A stretch of DNA of 64,000 nucleotides from Sternotherus odoratus (Eukaryota; Chordata; Testudines; Kinosternidae), in assembly GCA_032164245.1 (NCBI GenBank), contig JAVMKO010000001.1, positions 14,607,603 through 14,671,602 of the forward strand, given 5' to 3'. Shown here one piece after another: positions 1 to 10,871 of the stretch (the first letter of the stretch is position 1; every line of letters starts with the position of its first letter). The notes under the pieces were generated by a model. It worked only from the letters and a program-made list of their open reading frames with translations, did not search any database and had not been told where the DNA came from. The translations under genes were made by a program, and so were the position numbers.

Positions 1-281
1 CCGCTGCCGGCAGCCAAGGCGGGGAGCAGCCCGCGGCCATCGGTGGGCGCCGCCGGCGAGCAAGTCGGGGTGCAGAGGAGGCGGGGGATCCCGGCCGGCA
101 GAAGATGCCGGGCACGGCCGCGAAGAAGAGCCGGTTCTGTGGCCCCGGCTGCTCGGTGTGTCCCCGGCGCTCTCGCTTCTCCTCTTGGATTTGCTGCTGG
201 GCTCTCATCTGCTGTCGAGCGGCTCGGACCGGGGATGCTGTGGAGACTTCCTCCAGCGGCCGGCTGCCTCCGTGTCAGGAG
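1..281 (+). other. Candidate first exon of an unidentified gene
   Basis: A possible exon ends at a donor-like GTCAGGAG|GTGAGA (exon end 281). All three forward frames are open here because of the GC content, so frame choice is weak. One frame, open from base 2, contains a leucine-rich hydrophobic run of about 20 residues (near 170-220) that resembles a signal peptide, but its only nearby start codon is GTG at 158. Another frame has an ATG at 105 and starts MPGTAAKKSR. I do not recognise either product. A single-base assembly error or an ATG upstream of the window could reconcile them. It could also be 5' UTR only. Confidence 0.3.
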
Positions 282-460
282 GTGAGATTTCCCACCCACC
301 CTGTCTGGCTCAGCAGCCTCCCGCAGGAGTTAGCCCCGCTGCTTTCCTTTGCAAAGCAACCACGCCGCGCTCCGCCCGGGGTTGCAGTGCGGGGCACGAT
401 GCGTGCAGAGCAGCGAGTGGTTTCTGCTCCCCCACTTTAAAGTATGGCAGATGATGCTAC
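1..460. promoter_or_regulatory. CpG-rich block, probable promoter/CpG island at the window edge
   Basis: The first 460 bases are strongly GC-rich with frequent CpG, unlike the AT-rich DNA that follows from about 500. Such a block in a vertebrate genome usually marks a promoter and first exon. I see no clear TATA box. The left boundary lies outside the window, so direction and start site cannot be fixed from here; a donor-like site at 281/282 favours plus-strand transcription. Confidence 0.55.
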
Positions 461-990
461 TGGTAACGATGCCCCTTGAACGCTGGGGAAGAGGAGAAAG
501 AGGCGCGATGTGCTGTCTGCATTTTAATGCTTTTTAAACAAGGGAACCTTTGGACGATGCAGTTACAAAGTCGTCCAAACCGTTCTCTGTGCTCCCTCCG
601 AAGTAGTTCTCCCTGCTGTGGCCTTAGCATGATTGTTTTCATTCTGGATCAAATCACACTAGGTTTTGAGGTCTGGCGGCCTTGCCTGCTTAACTTAGCA
701 TCCGAATAAAACAAAATGCTTTGCTGACTGCTCAGCTTTTTCTTTAATGTCTATGTTGGGCTCTCGAGGACTTTCTGTTCTCCCCTGGCTTGTAGCACTG
801 TTTCGCTGGACATCAATCTGCAATCATGGGATGGCAGAGGAAACATGAGCGGGCTCTTGAAATGTTTGGGTTGAAACATTTGTAACCAAACCCAAGAGTG
901 AGATGCTTTATTTAAAAAAGGCCCCCAAATGAATCCAGAATCACAGAGGCTTCCTCTAAGCAAGTGAGATTTGGCAGGTCACTGTCTATT
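461..990. other. No gene seen; probable first-intron sequence
   Basis: AT-richer single-copy-looking sequence between the CpG block and the first repeat. Short open frames on both strands lack any recognisable domain. Nothing else can be supported. Confidence 0.4.
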
Positions 991-994
991 TATT

Positions 995-1090
995 AAGAAT
1001 CAGAGAGGTAGCCGTGTTAGTCTGGAATAGCAGAGGTAACAAAGTCCTGTGGCACCTTAAAGACTAGGTGCCACAGGACTTTGTTACTTG
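995..1090 (-). repeat. Penelope-like repeat end with 22-bp inverted repeat
   Basis: The segment reads, on the minus strand, into the terminal motif CCAGACTAACACGGCTACC that recurs near 59630 and 61820. It then folds back: 1036-1057 is the exact inverse of 1066-1087, separated by 8 bases. This inverted join of a repeat end is common in Penelope-like insertions. The family assignment is inference from the motif and structure. Confidence 0.5.
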
Positions 1091-1751
1091 TCTATTTATT
1101 GTCACTGTGTCAAATGCTTGTGGCAAATCAGCAGAAAGGTACAAATTATGGAGAAGAAATCAGGGTCTTTAGATGCTAAATTGGGCTGCCTGGAGTTGCA
1201 GGGGTAGTTGTGTTATAGATTGAGCATTCACATAGGGGAAGAAATGTATATCTCATAACTCATATATTTTGCTGCTGCTTTGAGGCAAGTGACTTTAGTT
1301 TCCTCTTGAGCAGAGACTAGTGGTTTTTCTTTAAAGTATGGCAGATAATGCTACTTTTTTTTTTTTTGTGTTAAAGTGGAGTCAGATTGCAAGCTTTTCG
1401 GAATAGGGACATTTTTATAAGTCGTGTGTGTGCCATTGTTCAAAATTATATTTTGCAGCATTTGGGGGAAGGGGAGTGGGAGGAAAGAGACATTCCGTTT
1501 TAGGAGGTTTGCAGTGAATCAGTGTGACAAATCAGCTGATTTGCATTGTCCAAGCCGAAAAGTTGTAGTTTCTCTCTAAGTAGTCTAGATCTGGCTCAAT
1601 CCTTCACGTTTTACCGTAGCTCAGTCTAAGTTTATGCACCCAATTTTTTTCCTCTTTAAATCAATGGCACAGCTCCGATTGTGATTTACTTCCATGACAG
1701 CATGATTGGGCACCGTATTTCTTAAAGATTCAGGCTGTCATTAGAAAGTAT

Positions 1752-1935
1752 GCGAGGAATACTTGTAGCACCTTAGAGACTAGCCAGTTTATTTCAGCAT
1801 AAGCTTTCGTGGACTATAGCCCGCTTGGGCTATAGTCCATGAAAGTTTATGCTGAAATAAACTGGCTAGTCTCTAAGGTGCTACAAGTATTCCTCGCTTT
1901 CTTTACAGATACAGACTAACATGGCTTCTATTCTT
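1752..1935. repeat. Head-to-head inverted copy of the Penelope-like repeat
   Basis: Bases 1752-1824 and 1825-1897 are near-perfect inverses (73-bp arms; the outer 49 bases match exactly, a few differences lie near the centre), so the DNA can form a hairpin of about 146 nt. Each arm carries the repeat's CTAAGGTGCTACAAG segment and its GAAAG core. The right arm runs on to a CAGACTAACATGGCT terminus near 1911-1926. The centre is about 1824/1825. Confidence 0.55.
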
Positions 1936-2126
1936 GAACCTATTAGAAAGTATAACTTTTTTCTTTATGCGTGTCAAAATCAAAGGCTTGATAGAGGCAT
2001 TATCACTGACTATCCCAAGGACTTGAAAAGCACATCTAATGCATAGGCATGCAGTTCATTTTGAAATTTGTGTAGGATCTTGCCATCTGCTACAGCCACC
2101 ATTTTTTTTATTACTTCTCTTCTCTA

Positions 2127-2398
2127 GGGTCTCGTCTTCACGAGGCTGCTCCGGGATCGATCTTCTGGTGATCGATTTATCGCGTCTCGCTAAGACGCGA
2201 TAAATCAATTGCCCGCTTGACTCCGGAACTCCAGCTTGCCAAGAGGTGCAAGCTGGTCGACGGGGGAGCGCACCGCCAACTGCCGTCGCCGTGGGGACGA
2301 GCGGTAAGTCGGCGGCAGATACGCAAACTTCAGCTATGTAATTCACGTAGGTGATGTTGCTTATCTGCCGTCGATCCCCCCCCAGTGAGGACAAGCCC
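2127..2398. mobile_element. Foldback MITE with TA target duplication
   Basis: The ends are inverted: GGGTCTCGTCTTCAC on the left and GTGAGGACAAGCCC on the right, flanked on both sides by TA. Inside is a second palindrome, 2174-2187 against 2193-2206 (GATTTATCGCGTCT and its inverse), with a 5-base loop. It is CpG-rich and has no coding potential; a 112-residue frame across it is chance. Ends resemble Harbinger/ISL2EU-type elements, but the superfamily is not certain. Confidence 0.6.
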
Positions 2399-2400
2399 TA

Positions 2401-2739
2401 GGAGAAGAGTAACATTTTCCAATTTTTGGTCCCCTAAAGCTTCCAGTCCTTGATCCCTGCTAGAAATAGACCCTTGCCTATTGTTGTGAGAGAATATATT
2501 ACAATATTACTAATTTTAAAATGATAGATAATGGATAACCTGGGGTTAAAGACTTAAAAAATTATCCGTAACACTTTTTTCTAGTGAGGAGTCAACCAGT
2601 TAAATGAATTGAGTTTAAGAAGAGTGCAGAAGTCAGGAAATCATCCTGCAAGGCACTAGTGACTAGAGCTGTGATAGACTAGGGGCCAAAATTACAGCTG
2701 GTGTAAACAGGAATAACAACGTACCAAAATATCCTTGGA
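2401..2739. other. No feature identified
   Basis: AT-rich sequence between the MITE and the CR1 relic. It may contain more of the CR1 5' side, but I cannot support this. Confidence 0.3.
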
Positions 2740-3935
2740 ATTGCTAAACGTTATAGATGGAATTTCCTAACTCAGTGGTGCAGCCAACACAGGAATTCTA
2801 TATTAGCCCTTATCTTAGCAGATAAAGAAGAACTGATCACTGAACTAAAAATTAATCATAACTTAGGTACACGTGATCATGATTTGGTCACATTTATAAT
2901 ATGCAACCATAATAAACTCCAGACCAGTAATATATATACTTGGTGCTTTAATAGGACTAATTTCACAAATCGGAAAACAATTGAGCCAAATTAGCTGGGA
3001 GGAAGAATTTAAACAGAAAAATGTGATTGATAATTGGGAATCATTTAAGAACATTTTACCAGCTGCCCAAAAAGCCACGATCGAGGAAGAAGTCTGTGCT
3101 GGTTAAAAATCCAACCTGGTTTAGAGGGGAAGCAAAGGTATCTGTAGAAACAAAATCTATCGAATCTATCCTCTCAAATGGAAGAAAGGGGAAGTTTATA
3201 GTAGTGTAATGAATGTAAATTAAAAGTTAGGAATTGTAGAAAATTGACAAGGGAAGCCAAAGTACACAAGGAGAAATGTGTGGCCAGCAGAGTTAAGGAC
3301 AGTAAGAAGGAGATTTAAAAAAAAATATTAGGAACAAAAAGAATCCTAACAATGGAGTTGTTCCATTACTAGGTTGAAATGATAAAATTATCAATAATAA
3401 TGCAGAAAAGACAGAAGTGTTCAATAAATATTTGTGTTCTGTATCTGTGGGGAAAATAGATGACATAATCTCATGATTTGACAATGATAACGTTTTTTCC
3501 ATTCCACTAGTATGTTTGGAGGATGATAAACAGAAGCTACTGAAATTAGCCATTTTTAAATCAGCAGACCCAGATAGCTTGCATCCAAGAGTTTTAAATG
3601 AACGGGGCGAGGAGCTCATTCGACAGTTAATGTTGATTTATCAAGAAGTCTTGGTGCACTGGGGAAGTTCCAGAAGACTGGAAGAAAGCTAATATTGGGA
3701 CAGTTTTTAAAAAGGGTAAATGGGGTGACCTGGGTAATTATAGGCCTGCCAGTCTGACATTGATTCCAGGCAAGATGATGGAGTGGCTTATACGGGACTT
3801 GATTAATGAAGAATTAAAGGAGGACAATGTAATAAATTCAAATCAATATGGGTTTATGGAAAATAGATCCTGTCAAACTAACTTGATATCTTTTTTGATA
3901 AAGATATCATTGTTAGGAAATATTAATTACTATAC
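2740..3935 (+). pseudogene. Decayed CR1 LINE ORF2 (reverse transcriptase)
   Basis: Frames shift, but conceptual pieces match CR1 ORF2 in order: an endonuclease/linker stretch (LIADKEELITEL near 2817) and then reverse-transcriptase segments (LHPRVLNE near 3580, TGEVPEDWKKANI near 3660, GNYRPASLT near 3735, NSNQYGF near 3837). Stops and frameshifts, including an in-frame TAA near 3315, show it is dead. The CR1 3' end is missing; unrelated DNA follows from about 3935. In life the protein copies CR1 RNA into the genome by target-primed reverse transcription. Related CR1 pieces recur downstream (44.1, 56.5 and 60.1 kb). Confidence 0.8.
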
Positions 3936-4098
3936 TATTCATTCTAAATTGACCTCTTCTTAATTTCCTCTCATCTCTCCTAGTTACTGACCTTTGCACC
4001 AGCCTAATTGATTCTTTCCCTCATAGATGTTTACATTCATTGAAAAAGGTACAGTGTGGTGCCTCTCCTCTTACTTGTCTTTTAGCCAAGCTCTATAT

Positions 4099-4468
4099 CA
4101 TGGGTGTCCAATCTTTTGGCTTTCCTGGGCCACATTGGAAGAAGACGAGTTGTCTTGGGCCACACATGCATACAAATAGCGAGAGCGTACGGCGCGCAGC
4201 GGCGTTATGCCTAGTACACACGAATTCTTTGTCACAATTCATTTTACGCGACATTAGAGTCCTCTCGCTCTTTATTTTATTAGTCAATTTTATCAGTTTT
4301 TCGTTTGTTTGGTCGAACTGTTTGCAATTATAATGCTAATTACGAATAATACTGCGGTATTTGTGGACGTAATCTCATAACGTTTTAAGTTTACGATTTT
4401 GTGTTGGGCCGCATGCATAGCCGTCCTGGGCCACATGCGGCCCGTGGGCCACGGGTTGGACAAGCCTG
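4099..4468. mobile_element. Non-autonomous hAT-type element, 370 bp
   Basis: Flanked by a perfect 8-bp target duplication CTCTATAT (4091-4098 and 4469-4476), the signature of hAT transposition. The ends are imperfect inverted repeats (CATGGGTGTCCAA and TTGGACAAGCCTG), and both sub-terminal regions carry GGGCCACA/GGGCCGCA motifs. No transposase is encoded. Short frames across it are chance. Confidence 0.75.
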
Positions 4469-4476
4469 CTCTATAT

Positions 4477-4940
4477 AGTTGAGGCCAGGTCTTGATCATC
4501 ACCTACAGGTTACCACTGACCTCATCAGGAGTGAGGACTCAGCGCCTTTGGGGATTTTTTTTTTTTTACTGTTCACCATTCCTCATAAATTAATCTCTTC
4601 TGAACCTCTTAAACAAACATTTTGTCATTTTTTTCTGAATTGCTTCCACTTTGTCTTCTGATCAGGTAAAACCAGTAAAATACATGGGCTGCTGATGTGG
4701 TGTTAGTCTGGGGGTGCTCTGTAGTGTTTGCTGCTTGCTGGAGAACTGTAACAGAGAGAGTAGTCCATCGGATAAAGTACAGTGAGCGCCAAGGAAACTT
4801 CAGAGCTTGGCACTACGGTCCTAGGGCTTAATCTTAAAATACTTGCTCACACAGGTAGTCTCATTGACATGGAAATAAGTTAAAGGACCTAATCTTGCAA
4901 ATCATACTTGCATGATCAATCCTTATGTGAATAGCTTCAC
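4477..4940. other. No gene seen
   Basis: Single-copy-looking DNA with one poly(T) run near 4555-4567. No exon-like or repeat signal that I can support. Confidence 0.35.
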
Positions 4941-4944
4941 TGAG

Positions 4945-5215
4945 AGGAAGGTTGGTCCAATGGTAAGGTACTAACATAGGATCTGGGTTTAATTCCCTAC
5001 TCTTCCACAGACTTGCTGTGTGACTTTGGGCAATAGAATTTAGGAATCTAGCTCCTTGTGAGCATTCAGCTTTTAACCCCCATTTTACAGATGGGGAACT
5101 GAGGCAGAGAGGCTAATAGAACGTCCTTACCTCATACAGTGTCTTGAGGATAAGTACATTAATGACTGTGAGGAACTCGGGTAATACAGTGATGGGGGTC
5201 ATATAAATACGTAAG
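4945..5215 (+). repeat. MIR-type SINE copy
   Basis: Contains the MIR-family landmarks in order: a tRNA-derived head (TTGGTCCAATGGTAAGG, GGTTTAATTCCC), the core (TTGCTGTGTGACTTTGGGCAA), CATTTTACAGATGGGGAACTGAGGCAGAGAG, and the GAGGATAAGTACATTAAT tail region. It is old and diverged. Confidence 0.65.
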
Positions 5216-6340
5216 ATAGACTGTTGTTAATGACTCCATTCACAGGACCAGGAAATATACCTGCTACTTACTCATAAGCCCAAGAGCAGGGCCATGGTGG
5301 CTATTGCAGAGGCAGTTTGGATGTGATCAAAGGAAGTCAATGGAAAGACTGTACTGCCCAGAACTCAGCTAAGTGACATCAGTTCAATGCTGGTATAGTG
5401 GAGTGATGACTCCGCTCTTAGAACTTTACTATTCGTGACAAACTTCCCCTCTGTAAACCATATTAGTAGATAAGCACCCAGTCCTGGCAGTTGCCTCATT
5501 TTAAGTACTCTGATTAGTGAGGCAATAACTACCTCCACCCAAGCTGCTTAAATAATAGCCAGACTGTAGCTAATAATTCATAGTGAACATATTTCCTGGT
5601 TCAGTGAGAATAAGACCAATAGACCAGATTGGTTGGGTCTGTCTCTTAGCACCCATATCTGGAACTGAATACAGGATTTTTAAAAAGTGCATTATCCTAT
5701 CCAAATATGGACCACTTCCTGTGCTCTCCTCCGGCTGAGTCATATATCTAGGATTGGAGAGATATAAAGAGACTGCATATTGAAGTCACCAAGACACTCT
5801 GAATTCTCAGTTGGCATGTTTTGTACTGGCCTCTACAAAAGGAAAGACATACACCTATTCGGAGGGAAGGAGTTCCACTGCCAGTGTTCAGTCCTTCACC
5901 AAGACAATGCCTTCCCAGTTACTTTAGGGATTGGATTTCTTTTCGAGGACCTGCGACCAGCTACAATGTGCAGCTGAATGCTTAGTCCTCTAATCCTGAA
6001 ATGTCATTCTCCAGGGTCTGATTCCCATTTACACCGTTACGCAGCCAGAGCAGTGTAAACGGGCCTTAGTATAAATGGGAATCCCGCCCCATATCTTTAT
6101 TCTCAGCGTTTTAGGTACCTGTCAGCTAAGATCAACCCTAGGTAAATAATACCAAGATGCAGGAGGAGTTGCTTGCTTCTCTGTTGTAATATAAAAAAAC
6201 TGGATTGAGTCAGGAATTAGGGCCTGGTCTACAAAAGGCTGCTTGATTGGCCATGACTCCTGACTGGCTGCAGGGGCCAGCAGCCTGGCCATGGTTTAAG
6301 ATCATCAGCAGCTAACTGGCTCCTCGGTGCTCATGTCCAC
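5216..6340. other. No gene seen
   Basis: Roughly 1.1 kb with no recognisable domain, RNA or terminal-repeat structure. Short open frames (for example 5780-5977) look like chance. Confidence 0.35.
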
Positions 6341-6344
6341 CATT

Positions 6345-6640
6345 CTGCTTGCTCCTGACTTGCCTTCTTCCTGCTGCTCCTGCCTTACACCCAGCCTTGG
6401 CTCTGTCGTGCCTCTGCCTTGACCCCTCTTTTCCTACTACCCTGCTCACTCCAGTGACTGCCCTGCTGTTTGACCCTTGGTTTCAATTTCTAACTACTGA
6501 CTCCACCTCTCACCCTAGTCCTTGGGTCCTGACGCCTGCTCCAACCACGAGTCCTGAGGCCTACTCCAGCCACCAGGCTAGACCGCCCTTGTCCCAGATG
6601 GTTGACAGATTGAGAAGTCCTTAAAATTAAGGCCAGGGCT
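6345..6640 (+). repeat. Possible LTR/leader sequence of a Ty3/Gypsy element
   Basis: A pyrimidine-rich stretch with repeated CTGACT/CTGCC phrases lies directly before a Gypsy gag relic and in the same orientation. Such C- and T-rich leader/LTR tails precede gag in Gypsy elements of this type. The matching second LTR was not found, so this is inference from position and composition. Confidence 0.35.
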
Positions 6641-7170
6641 CCTCAGCCCTAGCTTGAACTCTATCAAAGCCCCAGCGGAACTGGCGGCTGCCATCCAGAA
6701 CCGGCAGGGGTAAGTAACCACCCTCCTGTCACAGAGTGTGGCCCTGTAGGTGCAGGTGGCTGTGCTGACTCATCCTACTCTATCCCTCCCGGAGCTGAAG
6801 ATTTCCCAACAAATCTGACAGAGACTGGGACGTGTTTCGGGGGTTCCTGAACCAGTGTGGGCTCCTGTGCCCCTGATCATTCCCACAGACCAGGCCTGTG
6901 GGGGGCTCATCTTAAGTTTGTTGAGAGGGAAGGCGTTGAGCCTCTTTCCTCCTGGAACGGTCCAGTCCCCCTCTTGCGAGGAGTTAATTCAAGCCAAGTC
7001 TCTCATCTTTGACGACCCCCGCGGTGTGCAGACTCCTGAGGCAGGCCTCATGGCAGGGAGGCGGCTGGCCCATTGCCAAGTACGCTGGTGATTTTCAGCA
7101 TTTGGCTTCCAACCCCGGGTGGAATGAGGCAGCACAACGCCACCGTTTCTGCCCGGGTAAAGAATTAGCT
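6640..7170 (+). pseudogene. Decayed Ty3/Gypsy retrotransposon gag
   Basis: Conceptual translation across several frames gives gag-capsid phrases of the vertebrate Ty3/Gypsy (Sushi/RTL-like) group: a start region AELAAAIQNRQG near 6675, VFRGFLNQCGLL near 6835, LILSLLRGKALS near 6907, IFDDPRGVQ near 7007 and YAGDFQHLASNPGWNEAAQRH near 7080. Stops (for example TGA near 6872) and frameshifts break it. No pol is seen downstream. The family's gag packages element RNA; a few relatives are domesticated host genes, but the breaks here argue against a working protein. Confidence 0.65.
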
Positions 7171-7174
7171 TGTG

Positions 7175-8600
7175 CGGGTGGAACCACCGTCCAGTTTGAA
7201 CAATCTGACTTGTGATTAGAACTGGCGATTGCCTCATTTCAAATCTCTCTTCCTAGTGATGAACTTGTGTTTAATGTGAAGCCGTGTTTAAAGCGAAATG
7301 TCTGGGAAACTCCGTTTGCGGTTTATTTCTGTTAAAGAAACAATGGACTTGTATTGTCCAGGAGAGGTCTGGGCAGTACAGAACATACATTTCTGGGGGG
7401 AAATCGAAGACTGGGGTGTGCTGGGGTCACCGTGCAGTATAACCAAGGCTGATGAGAGCCACAGTGTAACCCAAGTGTGGCTGGCAGGCTATATTACGCA
7501 CAAACACTCAGTGTGACTTGTATGTTGGAAGGCTGTTTGTGTGCGATCCAGGTGGGAGCTCCTTCAGCAAAGCATTGTAAGGCACCCAAGGTGGCAGGGC
7601 AGGAGGAGTGCAGCTACTCCATTAGCCTGGGTTGTGCCCACATCTGTCACCCTGGCCTGTCACCCTGGCCCTTCTGGTTGTAGAGAAAAGCTGGAAAATG
7701 TGAACCCTAAAAGCTCAAAAGCAAGGTGGTAAATAAAAGGAACCCAAACTTTTAACCTGGCTCATGACTGTGGGGTGGCCTGACTCATGGTTTTGGAATG
7801 GTTGGTGTCAAATACTGAAGGTGCACTATGATAAGCAAACTTTGCTGTAATTCTTGTTTAATGTTTACATTGTGAATGGAATCCTCCAACAGTCGCTGGC
7901 ATTTCTCCTGGAACCACACACTTTCAGGAAGTCATTGCAAAACACTTGGTGAAGTCATGATCTCATTGAAATCAATGGGAGTTTTGCCATTGACTTCAAC
8001 AGAGCCAGGACATCACCCCGAGTGTCAAATGAAAGTCAGTGGGGCTCATGTCAATGGAGTTACATTAGATATTATGCTGGCTCTAAAGCTACTCTGCAAA
8101 ACTTTCTGGGCCACAAGACTGAATTAAGTTCTAACAGTCTGGCAGACTACAACATTGTAAGTAGGTCTTCTCATAGGGTAGAATTACAGTGTAGATGGGA
8201 TCAAAGTGCGTGCCTCTCAACTACTGAAAGGTTGGGAAACAGTAGGGTTAGCTCGATCCTGAAGTGCTAATTAATGAATAAATAGTAAAATTGTTTTTCT
8301 TAGTGATGGCTTACTACCAAAGACACAATATGACGCTGCAGGATCCATTCATATCTGAGAAATAATTGGCAGCTTTCTGTCAGAGTAAATTTTTGCCTGT
8401 GGTGTGTACCAGAACAAATTGGACGTGTACATTCACATGTAAATAGTCTGATGCTAGTTTGACAATTTTTTCAAATAAGCTAGAATTGATAAAACAAAGT
8501 GGATTTGGACTTTTTAAGCTCATGAAATAATGCTGTTACAAATTGTTTAATTGCTAAAGCATGCCAACTGGCATTGCTGAGATTTTTTCCCCATAAGGTT
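7175..8600. other. No gene seen; contains one palindromic phrase
   Basis: No protein domain or structural RNA is visible. Near 7964-8001 lies a phrase of the form ATTGAAATCAATGGGAGTTTTGCCATTGACTTCAA, a small inverted repeat that recurs elsewhere in the window (for example 25450-25485). Confidence 0.35.
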
Positions 8601-8639
8601 TTGGCCTAGACTGTCTCTCCAGGGTATAGCTGCTCAGGC

Positions 8640-8922
8640 ACCATCTCAGGAAGGAATTGTGGCTAGGGGACCTGTGGTTTGTTCCTTGCTTAGAGGAGGG
8701 TGGTGTGATTTTGTTGCTGGCTTATATCAATAGCAAATTACCGGTAATACCCCCACACTTGTCTTGGTTTAGTTGTGCTGGCCATGGAATAAGGAGGGTT
8801 GGTGGCAAGGCTCCACCCACTGGCTGGGATGATTTAGTTGGTGTTGGTCCTGCTTTGAGCAGGAGGTTGGACTAGATGACCTCCTGAAGTTTCTTTCATC
8901 CCTAATGTTCTATGATTCTCCA
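8640..8922 (+). repeat. CR1 LINE 3'-end fragment
   Basis: The segment ends with the typical CR1 3' region: GGTCCTGCTTTGAGCAGGAGG, TTGGACTAGATGACCTCCTGA, and the terminal TTCTATGATTCT near 8911-8922. The left limit is approximate. No coding sequence is retained. Confidence 0.65.
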
Positions 8923-8924
8923 TC

Positions 8925-9540
8925 AATCCTTGCCTGCCTGCTCTGGGGAGGAGGGGAAGTGGCTGCACAGAACATCACCCGGTCACACCTGGACTCAAGG
9001 TCTGAGTAACATGCAGGGATGTTAGTGGAATTTCTCATTCCCCTACATAAGCTTGTAAACCAAGTCACAGTGTAGCTGGTAGTAAGCTTTGAATTTGTTA
9101 CTGCCTAAAAAACTGAGCTAGTTTTATGGGTTGGATGGCAATGCAAGAGAGAGAAAAGACTTAGGAGAGGGCTTCTCCTTAACCATCCTTCTTACTCCTT
9201 AAGCTACAAATTATTCTCACCAGATAGGGTTCAATTTTTATTTGTGCTTTTGGCTGCTAAATTTCAGGCATATGCAGTTGTTATGCACTCACCCTGGCCT
9301 AACTCCAGTTGAAATTACTGGGTTAAAGTCTGCACCTACCCACGCCTAGGGGCTGGGAGGAGAATACGAAAAGTGATCCACTAACACTTGACAAATAATT
9401 CATGCCTTTGATCTACAGGGGGTCCTATCACACCTTGTGCACCAGTGAAAATGAAATAATCATGAAAATGTTCACAAATCTCCCAAATTTCCCAAGTTTA
9501 GTTTGAATGAATCAGCAGAACATGTGTAGGAAGTGCATTA
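8925..9540. other. No gene seen
   Basis: No exon, repeat boundary or RNA signature that I can support. Confidence 0.35.
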
Positions 9541-9550
9541 TTTGCTATAT

Positions 9551-9965
9551 CAGGGATGGCCAACAGCCTGAGAAGGAGCCAGAATTTACCAATGTACATT
9601 GCCAATGTACATTGCCAAACAGCCACAGTAATACGTCAGCAGCTCCCACCAACCCCAACCCCTCCTGCCCTCTGGCACCCTTGCTGATCAGCACCTCTCC
9701 TTCCCTCCTCCTGCCCATGGTGATCAGCTGTTACGTAGTGTATGGGAGGCTCTGGGATGGAAAGGGAGGAGCAAGGGTGTAGCAGGCTCAGAGGAAGGGG
9801 CGGGGGCCTTGGGGTAAGGGGTAGAGCGGGTCCGGGGTCTGGGGTTGAGCAGTGGAAAGTTAGCACCTGTAGCTCCGGCCCCAGAGTCAGCACCTATGCA
9901 AGGGGCTGCACATTAACTTCTGAAGAGCTGTACGCGACTCCGGAGCCACAGGCTGGCCACCCCTG
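9551..9965. mobile_element. Non-autonomous hAT-type element, 415 bp
   Basis: Perfect 8-bp target duplication TGCTATAT at 9543-9550 and 9966-9973. Terminal inverted repeats CAGGGATGGCCAACAGCC and GGCTGGCCACCCCTG are Charlie-like. A 13-base direct duplication (AATGTACATTGCC) lies near 9590-9616. The GC-rich centre gives spurious open frames on both strands; no transposase remains. Confidence 0.8.
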
Positions 9966-9973
9966 TGCTATAT

Positions 9974-10345
9974 TATACATTACTTTTTTTATTTGAAAAC
10001 ATCCAGTCATCCAGTCTGGGAGTAGGGGAGCTGCTATCCTATGTGATGCTGGCAGCCAGTCACTCATTAAAAGTAATGAATAGCAAATATGCTAAATGAA
10101 CGGTTCCCAATCTATAATCTGGCACTATTCTTACATAAAATACTGGCGAATACTTATCAATAAAGCATGTGTTTGCAGAAATCAGGATCTAGTCCTGACC
10201 TTCAGTTTTGCAAAATTGGGCTTTCACAACCCCTAAAGCTAATAGAATTTGTTTTCAAAAGAAACAAATTAAAAAATAACCAAACAAACTGAACTATTTT
10301 CTTGATATGTTGTCACTCTAACTTTGCAGCCTCTGTGAACAGGAA
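9974..10345. other. No gene seen
   Basis: AT-rich spacer before the nested MITE/Harbinger block. Confidence 0.3.
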
Positions 10346-10871
10346 GCTTGGTCTGTACACAGTTATTGTATGGGTATAACTGATATAACATTTGATTAGG
10401 ACTATAATGAGTTTTTATTAATCTAATTATACCACTGCAAGCACTCTAGTGTGTATGCAGTTATACTGGTATATCTAATTCTCCTTCCCGATACAAAATT
10501 AAGCTATACACAGGGTATGTCTTCACTACAGCAGTAGTTCGATTTCCTTTATGTCGATGTTGTGAACGCGACGGCATACAGTCGATGTTGTCTGTCTTCA
10601 CTACGCACAGCTAAGCACAGCAAGTCGACAGTGTCTGTCCGCAAAACTTTTGCAGGCGTCGACATGACGAGCGTTGCACTCTGGGTACCTATCCCACAGT
10701 TCCCTGATCCCCCAGCAGGCACCATTTCGAGTGCTGCACTGTGGGTAGGCATTTCCAAATTTCGCGCCCTTTTTCCGCGCCGCCCACCCCCATTACAAGC
10801 GGTGCCCTGTGGGTAGGCATCCCATAATTCGCGCCCTTTCTCCGCCGTACTAACGCCATAGCATTGCAAGC

